Shown here: positions 46,422 through 58,232 of the stretch, in pieces
How the letters are laid out: each line of letters opens with the position of its first letter
Numbering within the stretch: position 1 is the stretch's first letter
Source: Murinocardiopsis flavida
GTDB lineage: Bacteria > Actinomycetota > Actinomycetes > Streptosporangiales > Streptosporangiaceae
Assembly: GCF_003014485.1 (NCBI RefSeq)
Contig: NZ_PYGA01000008.1
Location: forward strand, 186,001-250,000
Direction: 5' to 3'
DNA: 64,000 nt
Notes under the pieces: generated by a model
What the model saw: only the letters and a program-made list of their open reading frames with translations
Database searches by the model: none
What the model was told of the DNA's origin: nothing
Position numbers and translations under genes: made by a program

Positions 46422-47366
46422 ATGGCTGAGGTCCTCGTCCTCGTCGACCATGTCGACGGAGACGTCAAGAAGGTCACCGCGGAGCTGCTGACCGCCGCGC
46501 GCCGCATCGGCGAGCCCGCCGCGGTGTGGGTCGGCGACGGCGCCGCAGCAGGCAAGGAGCGGCTCGCCGAATACGGCGCCGCGAAGGTCTACGTCGCCCC
46601 GGCGGAGTTCGACGACTACGTCGTCGCCCCGAAGGCCGAGCTGCTGGCGTCGCTGGCCCAGGAGAAGGGCGCGGCCGCGATCCTGGTCTCGGCGAGCACC
46701 GAGGGCAAGGAGATCGCCGGCCGCACGGCGGTCAAGCTGGGATCCGGCGTGCTCACCGACGTCGTCGGCATCGACGGCGAACTCGTCGCCGAGCATTCGG
46801 TCTTCGGCGGTTCGACGCTCACCCACGCCAAGGTCGCGGCCGGCGTCCCGGTCATCGCGGTGCGCCCCAACTCGGTCTCGGCCGAGCCGGCCGAGGGCGC
46901 CGCGGCGGAGGAGGCGGTGTCGGTGCAGATCTCCGACGACGCCAAGGCGGCGAAGGTCGTCGAGCGGGTCGCGCAGGCGAAGGGCGACCGCCCCGAACTC
47001 GCCGAGGCCGCGATCGTGGTCTCCGGCGGGCGCGGTGTCGGCTCGGAGGACTTCTCCGTTGTCGAGGCGCTGGCCGACTCGCTGGGCGCCGCCGTGGGCG
47101 CGTCCCGCGCGGCCGTCGACTCCGGCTGGTACCCGAACCAGTTCCAGGTGGGCCAGACCGGCAAGACCGTCTCGCCGAACCTGTACATCGCCCTCGGCAT
47201 CTCGGGCGCCATCCAGCACCGGGCCGGTATGCAGACCTCGAAGACCATCGTCGCGGTCAACAAGGACCCCGAGGCTCCGCTGCTGGAGATCTCCGACTTC
47301 GCGGTGGTGGGCGACCTCCACAAGGTCGCCCCGCAGCTGACCGAGGAGATCGCCAAGCGCCGGTAG
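46422..47366 (+). CDS. etfA: Electron transfer flavoprotein alpha subunit
   Basis: 314 aa. The N-terminal EtfB-like domain is followed by the FAD-binding C-terminal domain with [50 protein letters not shown] and [17 protein letters not shown], all conserved in EtfA. The ATG follows a GGGA-containing site. It partners with EtfB just upstream. Confidence 0.96.
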   Translation: MAEVLVLVDHVDGDVKKVTAELLTAARRIGEPAAVWVGDGAAAGKERLAEYGAAKVYVAPAEFDDYVVAPKAELLASLAQEKGAAAILVSASTEGKEIAGRTAVKLGSGVLTDVVGIDGELVAEHSVFGGSTLTHAKVAAGVPVIAVRPNSVSAEPAEGAAAEEAVSVQISDDAKAAKVVERVAQAKGDRPELAEAAIVVSGGRGVGSEDFSVVEALADSLGAAVGASRAAVDSGWYPNQFQVGQTGKTVSPNLYIALGISGAIQHRAGMQTSKTIVAVNKDPEAPLLEISDFAVVGDLHKVAPQLTEEIAKRR

Positions 47367-47375
47367 CACCCGCAC

Positions 47376-47428
47376 GGCACACCCCGGCGGCCTCCCGGCC
47401 ACACCAGGCGGGAGGCCGCCGGTGTGCC
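47376..47428 (+). terminator. Long hairpin after etfA
   Basis: A 20-bp stem (47376-47397 with 47409-47428) interrupted by a two-base bulge on the left arm, with an 11-base loop. It begins nine bases after the etfA stop. Confidence 0.75.
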
Positions 47429-47556
47429 GATGCCGCGACGCGCGCGAGTGTGTCCCCCCGCGGGCGTGGCAGCCACCGGCTCTGCCCGCGAGGGCGGCAG
47501 CAACCGGCTTTCCCCGCGGGGGCCCGGTCGCGGGGGCGGGTGGGGGACGTGCACCG

Positions 47557-47562
47557 TAGACT
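47557..47562 (+). promoter_or_regulatory. -10 hexamer of a probable leaderless promoter
   Basis: TAGACT ends 11 bases before the ATG at 47574, and no Shine-Dalgarno sequence is present. Confidence 0.45.
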
Positions 47563-47573
47563 TGCCACTCGCC

Positions 47574-48743
47574 ATGGTGTATTTCGATCACGCAGCAACG
47601 ACCCCTCTGCGTCCCGCTGTCCTCGACGTCCTCACCGAGGAGTTCGGCCGGCTCGGCAACGCCTCGTCCCTGCACGGCGCCGGCCGCGGCGCGCGCCGCG
47701 TGGTCGAGGAGGCCAGGGAGGCGATCGCCGAGTCGCTCGGCTGCACCCCCAATGAAGTGGTGTTCACCAGCGGCGGCACCGAGGCCGACAACCTCGCCGT
47801 CAAAGGGCTGTACTGGGCGCGCAGTGCCGCCGATCCCGCCCGCCGCCGCATCCTGGTGGGCGCCGCCGAGCACCACGCCGTTCTCGACCCCGCCCGCTGG
47901 CTCGCCGACCACCAGGGCGCGGTCTACGAGGAACTGCCGGTCGACCCCAGCGGGCAGGTGCGGCCCGAGACCCTGCGCGCGGCGATCGAGCGCGACCCCG
48001 CCGACGTCGCCCTGGTGTCGGTCCAATGGGCCAACAACGAGGTCGGCACGGTGCAGCCGATCGCCGAGCTCGCCGCGATCGCGGGCGACCACGGGATCCC
48101 GTTCCACACCGACGCGGTGCAGGCCGTGGGTGCCGAACCCGTCGACTTCGCCGGGGCGGGGGTCGCCGCCCTCACCCTCACCGGGCACAAGGTGGGCGGG
48201 CCGGTCGGCGCGGGCGCGCTGCTGCTCGCCCGGGGCGTCGACCCCGTCCCCGTGCTGCACGGCGGGGGCCAGGAGCGCGAGGTCCGCTCGGGCACGCTGA
48301 CGACCCCGCTGCTGCGCGGCTTCGCCACCGCGGTGCGGTCGGCGGTAGGGGAGCGGGTCGACCACGCGGCCCGGCTGCGCGCACTGCGGGCCGACCTGGT
48401 CGACGCCGTCAGCGCCGCGGTCCCCGACGTCGTCGTGAACGGGCACCCGGATCAGCGGCTGCCCGGCATCGCCAACCTGACCTTCCCCGGCTGCGAGGGC
48501 GACGCGCTGCTGATGCTGCTCGACGCCCGCGGCATCGAGTGCTCGACCGGGTCGGCCTGCTCCGCGGGGGTCTCGCAGGCGAGCCACGTGCTCCTGGCGA
48601 TGGGCTGCCCGCCCGAAGCGGCCCGCGGCTCGCTGCGGTTCTCCCTGGGCCACGGCTCGACGCACGCCGACATCGCGGAACTCGCCGACGCGATCGGGCC
48701 CGCGGTGCAGCGGGCGAGGGCGGCGCTCGACCACCGCCGCTGA
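47574..48743 (+). CDS. Cysteine desulfurase (NifS/IscS-like)
   Basis: 389 aa. Pyridoxal-phosphate enzyme that moves cysteine sulfur to acceptors. Begins [19 protein letters not shown]. Cofactor sites are [11 protein letters not shown] and EHHAVLDP, with the Lys in [12 protein letters not shown]. The active-site Cys lies in [12 protein letters not shown]. mnmA lies on the same strand about 1.5 kb downstream, so a likely role is sulfur supply for tRNA 2-thiouridine, possibly besides Fe-S assembly. The intervening gene is on the opposite strand. Confidence 0.93.
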   Translation: MVYFDHAATTPLRPAVLDVLTEEFGRLGNASSLHGAGRGARRVVEEAREAIAESLGCTPNEVVFTSGGTEADNLAVKGLYWARSAADPARRRILVGAAEHHAVLDPARWLADHQGAVYEELPVDPSGQVRPETLRAAIERDPADVALVSVQWANNEVGTVQPIAELAAIAGDHGIPFHTDAVQAVGAEPVDFAGAGVAALTLTGHKVGGPVGAGALLLARGVDPVPVLHGGGQEREVRSGTLTTPLLRGFATAVRSAVGERVDHAARLRALRADLVDAVSAAVPDVVVNGHPDQRLPGIANLTFPGCEGDALLMLLDARGIECSTGSACSAGVSQASHVLLAMGCPPEAARGSLRFSLGHGSTHADIAELADAIGPAVQRARAALDHRR

Positions 48744-48847
48744 CCCGCGGCCCCCGGACGGGGTGGCCCTGCGGTGCCGGGCGCCGCGCGGCGGCCGGCC
48801 CCGCGGTGCGGACCTGTCGGCGGACCCGCGGGGGCTGCCGCGGTCCC

Positions 48848-50032
48848 TCAGCCGCCGAGCTGGCGGCGGATGGGCTTGAGGATCTGGTTGATGGTGTCCC
48901 ACTGCGGGTCGAGCGTGCTGCTGACCTGCACCTTGCTCTCCGACCACGTACGGGCCGCCTGCTCGAACGCGGGCAGGACTCCGGAGTCGGGGTCGAGGTA
49001 GAAGTGGTACCGGCGCTGGCCCCCGGCGGTCTGGTGGGCGAACAGCGCACCGTTGTCGGCGGCGATATCGCGCAGGGTCGCCGTGTACTCCTCCAGCGCC
49101 GCCGCCGACGGGTCGGCCGGCTGCTTGTCCTGGTCGGTGCTCGTGTAGCCGACGGACACGTGGACGTACAGCGTGAACGCGGGGAAGTCGCGGCGGTGCA
49201 GCGGGTGGCGGACGGAGATCTGCACGGAGCCGCGCAGCGGGATGCGCCCCTGGAGCGTCACCCAGCCGCCGCTGCCGAGCGCGCCGGAGAGCTGGTGCAC
49301 GACGGTCGGCAGCGAGGTGGGCGGCAGCGGGTCGAGCGGCTTCTCGGCGAGCGGCGCGACGGATCCGATCCAGCGCACGTAGTCGTCCTCGCCGAGCGCG
49401 AGCAGCACCACGCGCTCGGCGACACCCTGGCGGGCGTCGTCGGGCAGGAACATGAAGTCGGGGTGGTAGACGCCGGCCTCGATGGTGGCGAGCTGCTGGT
49501 TGACCCGCAGCGACACCGACACGTGCGACAGGTCGAGCTCGTGGCCGTCCCATGTCAGCGGCTTGGACAGCTGTGCGGGGTCGGCCGGGCGGGCCGCGAA
49601 GAACCGCCAGCCGGGATCGTCGGGCGCGGCACGCTTCCAGCGCTCGGCGACGATCCTGGCCTCGTCGTCGGACCCGGCGCTGAGGATGAGCGCGCAGGTG
49701 GGCGCCGTCCCGCCGATGCCGAGGTCGTCGATGCTGTCGGCGGAGCCCAGCGATTCGAGCATGTCCTGGAGGGACTGCTCGGACGCGGTGTCGAGCCCGT
49801 CGAAGCCGCTCGGCTCCTCGCTCGGCGGGGCCTCGGACAGCTCCCAGGTCAGGGCGGGGCTCAGGCGCCGGACCCGCTCGGTGACGAACTGCGCGGTCTC
49901 CTCGGAGACGGGGGTCCCGTCGGCGATGGACGCGGCGAGATCGGCTCGGACGTCGGGCCAGTGGGACCAGAATTCGTCCACTGCGACGGCTGAGTCGGGT
50001 ACGGAGGATCGACGGCGACGGAACAGAGCCAT
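48848..50032 (-). CDS. DUF695 family protein
   Basis: 394 aa, soluble. It begins ALFRRRRSSVPDS, then DEFWSHWPDVRADLAASIADG. The segments CALILSAGSDDEARIVAERW and GWRFFAARPADPAQL, and the C-terminal RRYHFYLDPDS, fit the DUF695 type of uncharacterised bacterial proteins. No catalytic motif is apparent. ATG at 50032 has GAGG only one base upstream, so initiation may not rely on it. It lies antiparallel between cysteine desulfurase and mnmA. Confidence 0.75.
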   Translation of the reverse strand: MALFRRRRSSVPDSAVAVDEFWSHWPDVRADLAASIADGTPVSEETAQFVTERVRRLSPALTWELSEAPPSEEPSGFDGLDTASEQSLQDMLESLGSADSIDDLGIGGTAPTCALILSAGSDDEARIVAERWKRAAPDDPGWRFFAARPADPAQLSKPLTWDGHELDLSHVSVSLRVNQQLATIEAGVYHPDFMFLPDDARQGVAERVVLLALGEDDYVRWIGSVAPLAEKPLDPLPPTSLPTVVHQLSGALGSGGWVTLQGRIPLRGSVQISVRHPLHRRDFPAFTLYVHVSVGYTSTDQDKQPADPSAAALEEYTATLRDIAADNGALFAHQTAGGQRRYHFYLDPDSGVLPAFEQAARTWSESKVQVSSTLDPQWDTINQILKPIRRQLGG

Positions 50033-50183
50033 ACCTCGATTTTCGCAGAACCCGAGGGGGCCCGCGCCGCCGACCCGCGCCCGTCGCACGCCGTCGCGGC
50101 GCCGCCGCGCCCGCCGCGCGCCCGCTTGCGGACCCGGGCCTGCCCGGGCGGGCGCGGGGTGGGGATCCGGTCGCGGGGGCACG

Positions 50184-50189
50184 TAGGCT
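50184..50189 (+). promoter_or_regulatory. -10 hexamer of a probable leaderless promoter for mnmA
   Basis: TAGGCT ends nine bases before the ATG at 50199. The intervening GGCGGG is too close to the start to be a good ribosome-binding site. Confidence 0.4.
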
Positions 50190-50198
50190 TGGCGGGTT

Positions 50199-51278
50199 AT
50201 GACTTTGCGAGTACTCGCCGCCATGTCGGGCGGTGTCGATTCAGCGGTCGCGGCGGCGCGCGCGGCCGAAGCCGGTCACGATGTCACGGGCGTCCACCTG
50301 GCCCTGTCCAAGAATCCGCAGTCCTACCGCACCGGCGCGCGGGGCTGCTGCACCGTCGAGGACTCCCGCGACGCCCGCCGCGCGGCCGACGTCATCGGCA
50401 TCCCGTTCTACGTGTGGGACATGGCCGAGGAGTTCGACCGCGAGGTCGTGCAGGACTTCGTCGCCGAGTACGCCGCGGGGCGCACCCCCAACCCGTGCCT
50501 GCGCTGCAACGAGAAGATCAAGTTCGCCGCCGTGCTCGACCGCGCCATCGCGCTGGGCTTCGACGCCGTCGCCACCGGGCACCACGTCCGGATGCTCGAC
50601 GGCCGGCTGCGGCGCAGCGTCGACCTCGCCAAGGACCAGTCGTACGTGCTCGCGGTGCTCACCAGCGAGCAGCTGGCGCACTCCCTGTTCCCGCTGGGCG
50701 ACTGCACCAAGGACGAGGTGCGCGCCGAGGCCGATCGCCGCGGCCTCGCGGTGGCGGCGAAGCCCGACAGCCACGACATCTGCTTCATCGCCGACGGCGA
50801 CACCGCCGGCTTCCTCAACGGCCGCCTCGGCAGCGAGGAGGGCCCCATCGTCGACACCGACGGCGCGGTGGTCGGGACCCACAGCGGCGCCCACGCCTAC
50901 ACGGTCGGCCAGCGCAAGGGGCTGAACCTCGGCGGGGCGGTCGACCGGCGCTACGTCCTGTCGATCGAGCCGGTGAACAACACGGTGACGGTCGGCCCGC
51001 GCGACGCCCTCGAGGTCGACGAGATCATCGGCGAGCGCCCGGTGTGGAACGGCCGCGCGCCGAGCAGCGTGCCGTTCGAGGCGACCGTGCAGCTCCGCGC
51101 GCACGGCGAGGTGCACGCCTGCCGCGCGCGGGAGCGCGACGGCGCGCTGGTCATCGAGCTCGACGCCCCCGCCACCGGGGTCGCCGCCGGCCAGGCCGCC
51201 GTGCTCTACGACGACGACATCGTCCTCGCCTCGGCGACCATCGCGGCGACCTCGCGCCGTGCGGCGACGGCGGTGTGA
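50199..51278 (+). CDS. mnmA: tRNA-specific 2-thiouridylase MnmA
   Basis: 359 aa. Thiolates U34 of tRNA-Lys/Glu/Gln. The PP-loop is [13 protein letters not shown]. The two catalytic cysteines lie in [13 protein letters not shown] and [28 protein letters not shown] and [11 protein letters not shown] are also conserved. The cysteine desulfurase encoded upstream is a probable sulfur donor. Confidence 0.96.
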   Translation: MTLRVLAAMSGGVDSAVAAARAAEAGHDVTGVHLALSKNPQSYRTGARGCCTVEDSRDARRAADVIGIPFYVWDMAEEFDREVVQDFVAEYAAGRTPNPCLRCNEKIKFAAVLDRAIALGFDAVATGHHVRMLDGRLRRSVDLAKDQSYVLAVLTSEQLAHSLFPLGDCTKDEVRAEADRRGLAVAAKPDSHDICFIADGDTAGFLNGRLGSEEGPIVDTDGAVVGTHSGAHAYTVGQRKGLNLGGAVDRRYVLSIEPVNNTVTVGPRDALEVDEIIGERPVWNGRAPSSVPFEATVQLRAHGEVHACRARERDGALVIELDAPATGVAAGQAAVLYDDDIVLASATIAATSRRAATAV

Positions 51279-51384
51279 GGCACGCGGGTGCGAGCGCCAC
51301 CCGCCTACCGCCGAAGTTAGGGTAGCCATAACATAGTTCTGGTTCGGGCGGTTCGGCCGTCCTCGTCCAGACTGGTGGTGCGCG

Positions 51385-51885
51385 GTGGAGTACGAGTTCC
51401 TGAAGGGCCAGCCCCTCTGGATCGTGTACCTCACCCTGTTCTGGGTCGCCTTCCTGCGGGCCCAGGCCACCTATTGGATCGGCAGGGGCCTCGGCGCCGG
51501 ACTCGACCGGTCCAAGTTCGCCCGGCGGCTCGGCGCGCGGCTGCACCGCGCCGAGAACCTCGTCAACAGGTTCGGCCCGCCGGCCGTCACCCTCTCGTTC
51601 CTCACCTGGGGCCTGCAAACGGCCATCAACCTCGCAGCGGGCGCCACCCGCATGCGCCTGCCGCGCTACCTCGTCGCCCTGGCGTTCGGCTCCCTCATCT
51701 GGGCCGCCATCTACAGTGTGGGCCTGGTCGCGGCGGTGAACCTGTTCCTGCACTCCCCGTACCTCGTCGGCGCCGCGGTGCTGCTCGCCGTGGCGGGCGT
51801 CGCCGGCTACCTGTGGTGGCGCCGCCGCCGCGCGTCCGAGGCCGCCGCCGACCCCGCCGCCGAGCAGGTCCCCTCCACCCACTGA
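51385..51885 (+). CDS. Small DedA/VTT-family membrane protein
   Basis: 166 aa with about four membrane helices. RAQATYWIGRGLGAG near the N-terminus and FGPPAVTLSFLTWGLQTAINLAAG in the middle match the DedA core, with an Arg-rich C-terminus (WWRRRRASE). It is shorter than most DedA proteins and lacks part of the first helical hairpin. Relatives are linked to lipid-carrier flipping and membrane homeostasis. GTG at 51385. Confidence 0.8.
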   Translation: MEYEFLKGQPLWIVYLTLFWVAFLRAQATYWIGRGLGAGLDRSKFARRLGARLHRAENLVNRFGPPAVTLSFLTWGLQTAINLAAGATRMRLPRYLVALAFGSLIWAAIYSVGLVAAVNLFLHSPYLVGAAVLLAVAGVAGYLWWRRRRASEAAADPAAEQVPSTH

Positions 51886-51908
51886 CCCCCGCAGCCGCGG
51901 CCCGGCAC

Positions 51909-51938
51909 CGGCGGTCGGCGGCGGCACGCCGACCGCCG
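51909..51938 (+). terminator. Hairpin after the DedA-like gene
   Basis: A perfect 12-bp inverted repeat (51909-51920 with 51927-51938) around a six-base loop. Confidence 0.7.
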
Positions 51939-51986
51939 ACGTTCCGGGCGGTATGCCGCCGATCGGGCGCGGGGGCTCGGGTGCCC

Positions 51987-51992
51987 TACATT
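51987..51992 (+). promoter_or_regulatory. -10 hexamer of a probable leaderless promoter
   Basis: TACATT ends eight bases before the GTG at 52001, with no Shine-Dalgarno sequence. Confidence 0.4.
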
Positions 51993-52000
51993 TGGTCCTC

Positions 52001-53023
52001 GTGAGTGAGCAGCAGAGATTCCCCTGGCCGGCGGCGAGTGCGACGGGTGTCGGGTCCTGTCCCGGCGACGACCCCGACGAGATGGCCCGCACCGTGTTCG
52101 GCGAGCTCCCCGAGCTCCCGCACCTGCCCGAGCTGCCCGAACGCGGCGCGGGCGCCGATCTCGTCGGGCGCGGTGCGGCGCTGCTGGTGGAGTTCCCGGT
52201 CGAGGTGCAGCCGTCCGGCTGGCGGGTGGTGCAGCGGCCCGGCCGCGACCTGACCCGGGCCGCCGACTTCCTGTCCTACGACCTCGACGCGCTGGAGGAC
52301 CGCGCGCACGCCTACACCGGTCCCCTGAAAGTGCAGGTGGCGGGGCCGTGGACGCTGGCGGCGTCGATCGAGCTGCGCGGCGGCGAACGCCTGGTCGCCG
52401 ACCCCGGCGCGATCGCCGACCTGTGCGAGTCGCAGCTCGAAGGGGTCCGCGGGCACCTGGCCGACCTGCGCGCCCGGGTCCCGGGCGCGCAACTGCTGGT
52501 GCAGGTCGACGAGCCCTCGCTGCCGTCGGTCCTGACGGGCCGGGTGCCCACCGCCAGCGGCTACGGCACCCTGCGGGCCGTGGAGCGGGTGGCGGTCGAG
52601 GAGCGGCTGCGGGCCCTGTTCGGCGCGATCGACGCGGCGGGTGCGCTGCCCATGGTCCACTGCTGCGCCGAAGCGGTCCCGATCGACCTGCTGCGGCGCT
52701 GCGGGGCGCGGGCGGTGAGCCTGGACGCGACACTCCTGACTCGCGCAGCCGACGAGGCGATCGGCACGGCGGTGGAGGCCGGAATCGGCATTTTCGCGGG
52801 TGTCGTCCCCGGTAGTGACGCTGTTCTGTCGGCACCGGCCGCTAACGTCGACCCTGTACGCGAGATGTGGCACCGCATCGGCTTCGACCCCGAGCACCTC
52901 GCCGGCACCGTGGTCATCACGCCCCGGTGCGGACTCGCCGGGGCCTCGGCCGCCTATGTCCGCGAGGCGCTCGCCGCCTGCCGGGCGGCGGCGCGGGTGC
53001 TGCGCGACGAACCGCGGCGTTAG
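52001..53023 (+). CDS. Core-MetE-like methionine synthase/methyltransferase
   Basis: 340 aa. Corresponds only to the zinc-containing C-terminal barrel of MetE. The N-terminus has TGVGSCPGDDPDEMART. Zinc ligands are His-x-Cys in VHCCAEA (near 219) and Cys in ITPRCGLAG (near 309). QVDEPSLPSV is the conserved Asp-Glu-Pro element. Standalone core-MetE proteins lack the folate-binding half; some are known to take methyl groups from methylcobalamin. The methyl donor here is unknown. GTG at 52001 gives the typical N-terminus. Confidence 0.85.
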   Translation: MSEQQRFPWPAASATGVGSCPGDDPDEMARTVFGELPELPHLPELPERGAGADLVGRGAALLVEFPVEVQPSGWRVVQRPGRDLTRAADFLSYDLDALEDRAHAYTGPLKVQVAGPWTLAASIELRGGERLVADPGAIADLCESQLEGVRGHLADLRARVPGAQLLVQVDEPSLPSVLTGRVPTASGYGTLRAVERVAVEERLRALFGAIDAAGALPMVHCCAEAVPIDLLRRCGARAVSLDATLLTRAADEAIGTAVEAGIGIFAGVVPGSDAVLSAPAANVDPVREMWHRIGFDPEHLAGTVVITPRCGLAGASAAYVREALAACRAAARVLRDEPRR

Positions 53024-55321
<2,298 letters not shown>

Positions 55322-55450
55322 TCCGGCCGAACGGCGAGGTCACCACGTTCCACCGGGCGGCGCCGCAGCTGACGCGCCGAAGACCGATGTCTACGATCTG
55401 CGACCGCGGGGCTACCTGACGCAGTACTCTGGGCGAATCGGGCGTTTGTA

Positions 55451-55543
55451 TCAGGCAACCCACAGATCACCCAAAGTCTCAGCTCGGCGACACCTGGTGA
55501 CGAAACCCCGTAAGCTGTTGGCTACAGCCCTCGCATTGCCTGA
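55451..55543 (+). ncRNA. Possible structured leader RNA upstream of the GGDEF-EAL gene
   Basis: TCAGGCAA at 55451-55458 is perfectly complementary to TTGCCTGA at 55536-55543 and could close a 93-base element. Inside, GCTGT at 55514-55518 pairs with ACAGC at 55524-55528. The 382-base gap between ligA and the GGDEF-EAL gene has no gene with coding bias, and this part is AT-richer than its surroundings. I could not match it to a known riboswitch class; it may be chance pairing. Confidence 0.3.
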
Positions 55544-55703
55544 GGATCCGTTCCGGTTATGGGGGTGACCGGAACGTCGGCCGCCGGTTTCCGTACGGCG
55601 CCATACCGAATCTCATGAGAGCGCCGTCCGCACGGCGGAGTACCCGGGTCCGCACGGACCCGCCGGCGGCGGAGGGCGCGCTCTGGACGACCCCGAGGAC
55701 GCG

Positions 55704-57758
55704 ATGAAGGACCCCAACAACACCCGGGATGTGGGACCCCGGGCCGGGACGCCGTTGTGGCTGTATCTCGCCAGCACCACGGTCGCCGGCTGCGTTCTCC
55801 TGGTGGTCTCCCTGGTCTGGGCCGGCGCCGACCAGCTCGCCGCGATCGGCGCGCGCCCGCTGATCTGGGTCGTGCTGTGCATGGTCATCATCGGTGAGCT
55901 GCGTCCCATCGCGAGCCTCCACTCGCCCAACGACAACGGCCACCCCACCTCGCTGCCGTTCTCGTTCGCGCTCGTCCTGCTCTACGGCCTCCCGGTGGCG
56001 GCGCTGGTCCAGGCGATCGCGAGCGCCGTCTCGGGCGTCGTGCGCGGCCACTCCGTGCATCGCAGCGCCTTCAACATCGCCCAGTACACCCTCAGCTTCG
56101 GGGTCGCCGACGCCGTGCTGCGGCTGCTCATGCCGTTCGCCGAGAACGCGGCCTGGCTGCCCGGCGCCGTCGAGCTCCTCGTCGTCGCGCTGGCGGGGGC
56201 CGCGTACTTCGCCACCAACCTCGTCCTGGTCGAGTGCGCCGTCGCCATGCACGAGCGCGCGCCGCTGCACCGGATGCTCGGAAAGGACATCGGGCAGCGG
56301 CTGTTCGTCAACCTGGTGCTGCTCAGCCTGGCGCCGCTGGTGGTCGTCACCATGACCCACTCGGTGTGGCTCGTCCCGCTGTTCGCGTTCCCCCTCGCGG
56401 CGCTCTACACCGGGGCGTCGCTGTCGGTGAAACGCGAGCATCAGGTGAACCACGACGAACTCACCGGGCTCGCCAACCGCAAGCTGCTGTTCCTGCGCAC
56501 ACAGGAGGCGCTCAGCGAAGCCCAGGAGCACAAGCACCGGGTGGGCCTGCTGCTGCTCGACCTCGACCGCTTCAAAGAGGTCAACGACACCCTCGGCCAC
56601 CCCACCGGCGACCGCCTGCTGCAAGCCGTCGCGCACCGCCTCACGCACAGCGTGCGCCCCGGCGACCTCGTGGCGCGGCTCGGCGGCGACGAGTTCGCCG
56701 TGCTGCTCCCGCAGGTCCGCGACGCCGCGTCGGCGCGCGAGGTCGCGGCCCGGCTGCGGGTCTCCCTCGCCGAGCCCATGCGCCTCGACGGCATGGACTT
56801 CGACCTGGAGGCCAGCGTCGGCATCGCGCTGTACCCCAACCACGCACCGGACTTCGAGCTGCTGATGCAGCGGGCCGACGTCGCGATGTACGTCGCCAAG
56901 GAGCACCGCACCGGTGTGGAGTCCTACGAGCCGCACAAGGACCGCAACTCCACGGCCCGGCTCAGCCTGTTCAGCGAGCTGCGCCGCGCCCTTGTCGAAG
57001 ACGAGCTGGAGATGTTCTACCAGCCCAAGGTCGAGCTCGCGGAGCAGCGCGTGGTCGGGTTGGAGGCGCTGGTGCGCTGGCGGCACCCGCAGCGGGGCGT
57101 GCTCCCGCCCGAGGAGTTCGTGCCGCTCGTCGAGCAGTCGTATTTGATGCGCAGCTTCACCCACGAGATCATCGAGCAGACCCTGCCGCAGATCTCCGAC
57201 TGGTGGTCGTCGGGGTTCACCGTGCCCGTCTCGGTCAACCTCTCGGCGCGCGAGCTCCTCGACCCCACGCTGCCCGAGATCGTCGCGGCGGGCCTGCGCC
57301 GCCACGCCGTCGAACCGCGCGCGCTGCGTCTGGAGATCAGCGAACGCGTCATGGCGGCCGAGGCCGACGCCATCACCCCGACCATCCTCGCCCTCTCCGA
57401 CCTCGGCGTGTCGCTGTCCCTCGACGACTTCGGCACCGGCTATTTCACCCTCGCCCGGCTGCACGGCCTGCCGGTCAAGGAGATCAAGATCGACCAGACC
57501 TTCGTCCACCGGGTGGTCGACGCCCCCGACGGCAGGGCCATCGTCGGGTCGGCACTCGACCTCGTGAAGACCCTCGGCATGTACGCCGTCGCCGAAGGCG
57601 TCGAGAACGCCCGGGTCGCCGGCATCCTGCGCACCCTCGGCTGCCACGCGGCGCAGGGCCGCTTCTTCGCGCCGCCGCTCGACTCCGCCGACGCCACCTC
57701 CTGGCTCCGCGAGCACGGCCGCGCCGACGACCTCGCCACCGGCGAACGCACCGGCTGA
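55704..57758 (+). CDS. Membrane-bound GGDEF-EAL c-di-GMP turnover protein
   Basis: 684 aa. About six membrane helices in the first 230 residues form a sensor region. The GGDEF domain has an intact RLGGDEFAVLL (near 327) and an RxxD inhibitory site (RPGD) five residues before it. The EAL domain has GLEALVRW (near 453), LEISERV, DDFGTGY, KIDQTFV and AEGVEN, so both cyclase and phosphodiesterase motifs look complete. ATG at 55704 follows GAGGA. It sits between ligA and gatC. Confidence 0.95.
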   Translation: MKDPNNTRDVGPRAGTPLWLYLASTTVAGCVLLVVSLVWAGADQLAAIGARPLIWVVLCMVIIGELRPIASLHSPNDNGHPTSLPFSFALVLLYGLPVAALVQAIASAVSGVVRGHSVHRSAFNIAQYTLSFGVADAVLRLLMPFAENAAWLPGAVELLVVALAGAAYFATNLVLVECAVAMHERAPLHRMLGKDIGQRLFVNLVLLSLAPLVVVTMTHSVWLVPLFAFPLAALYTGASLSVKREHQVNHDELTGLANRKLLFLRTQEALSEAQEHKHRVGLLLLDLDRFKEVNDTLGHPTGDRLLQAVAHRLTHSVRPGDLVARLGGDEFAVLLPQVRDAASAREVAARLRVSLAEPMRLDGMDFDLEASVGIALYPNHAPDFELLMQRADVAMYVAKEHRTGVESYEPHKDRNSTARLSLFSELRRALVEDELEMFYQPKVELAEQRVVGLEALVRWRHPQRGVLPPEEFVPLVEQSYLMRSFTHEIIEQTLPQISDWWSSGFTVPVSVNLSARELLDPTLPEIVAAGLRRHAVEPRALRLEISERVMAAEADAITPTILALSDLGVSLSLDDFGTGYFTLARLHGLPVKEIKIDQTFVHRVVDAPDGRAIVGSALDLVKTLGMYAVAEGVENARVAGILRTLGCHAAQGRFFAPPLDSADATSWLREHGRADDLATGERTG

Positions 57759-57932
57759 CCACCCGCCCCACCGAGGAGCCCGGCCCGGCCCCGGCGGTCC
57801 GCGCCGTGCTGCGGGGTCTCCGCGGTCGCCGCGCCACGGCGTTCCCGAACCGGCCATAGGATTGCAGGGACCGCATCCGCCGCTCGACCGGATCCGGTAG
57901 TCCCGACCAGACGAAGAAAACGGTGCCCATTC

Positions 57933-58232
57933 ATGTCCGCCATCACCCGCGACGAGGTGGCCCACCTCGCCCGGTTGTCGCGGCTGGCGCTGCGTGAGGA
58001 CGAGCTCGACCAGCTCGCCGCACAGTTGGACGACATCATCTCCGCTGTGGCCCAGGTGCAGGAGGTCGCCCAGGGCGACATCCCGCCCACCTCGCACGCC
58101 CTGCCGCTGACCAACGTCTACCGTCCCGACGAGGCGCGGCCGGGCCTCGGCCCCGATGCCGCCCTGGCGGGCGCCCCCGCGGTGCAGGACCAGCGGTTCC
58201 GGGTCCCGCAGATCCTGGGGGAGGAGGACTGA
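57933..58232 (+). CDS. gatC: Asp-tRNA(Asn)/Glu-tRNA(Gln) amidotransferase subunit C
   Basis: 99 aa. Begins [20 protein letters not shown] and has [13 protein letters not shown] and the C-terminal LRxDEA-like text ([10 protein letters not shown]). GatC stabilises the GatA-GatB complex. The stop overlaps the gatA ATG by one base (TGATG). A TAGGAT box about 75 bases upstream could be its -10 element. Confidence 0.96.
   Translation: MSAITRDEVAHLARLSRLALREDELDQLAAQLDDIISAVAQVQEVAQGDIPPTSHALPLTNVYRPDEARPGLGPDAALAGAPAVQDQRFRVPQILGEED

Noticed and set aside
45456-49553. Minus-strand open frame of over 1300 codons antisense to etfBA and the cysteine desulfurase
   Set aside because: It is a by-product of high GC: the plus-strand genes have recognisable families and proper third-position bias, while this translation is low-complexity and matches nothing.
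51950-52001. SAM or cobalamin riboswitch before core-MetE
   Set aside because: Only about 60 bases separate the preceding hairpin from the start, with a -10 box eight bases before the GTG; there is no room for an aptamer.
55451-55543. Assignment of the leader element as a c-di-GMP or c-di-AMP riboswitch
   Set aside because: I looked for the conserved cores of GEMM and ydaO elements and did not find them, so only an unclassified structured-RNA hypothesis is kept.
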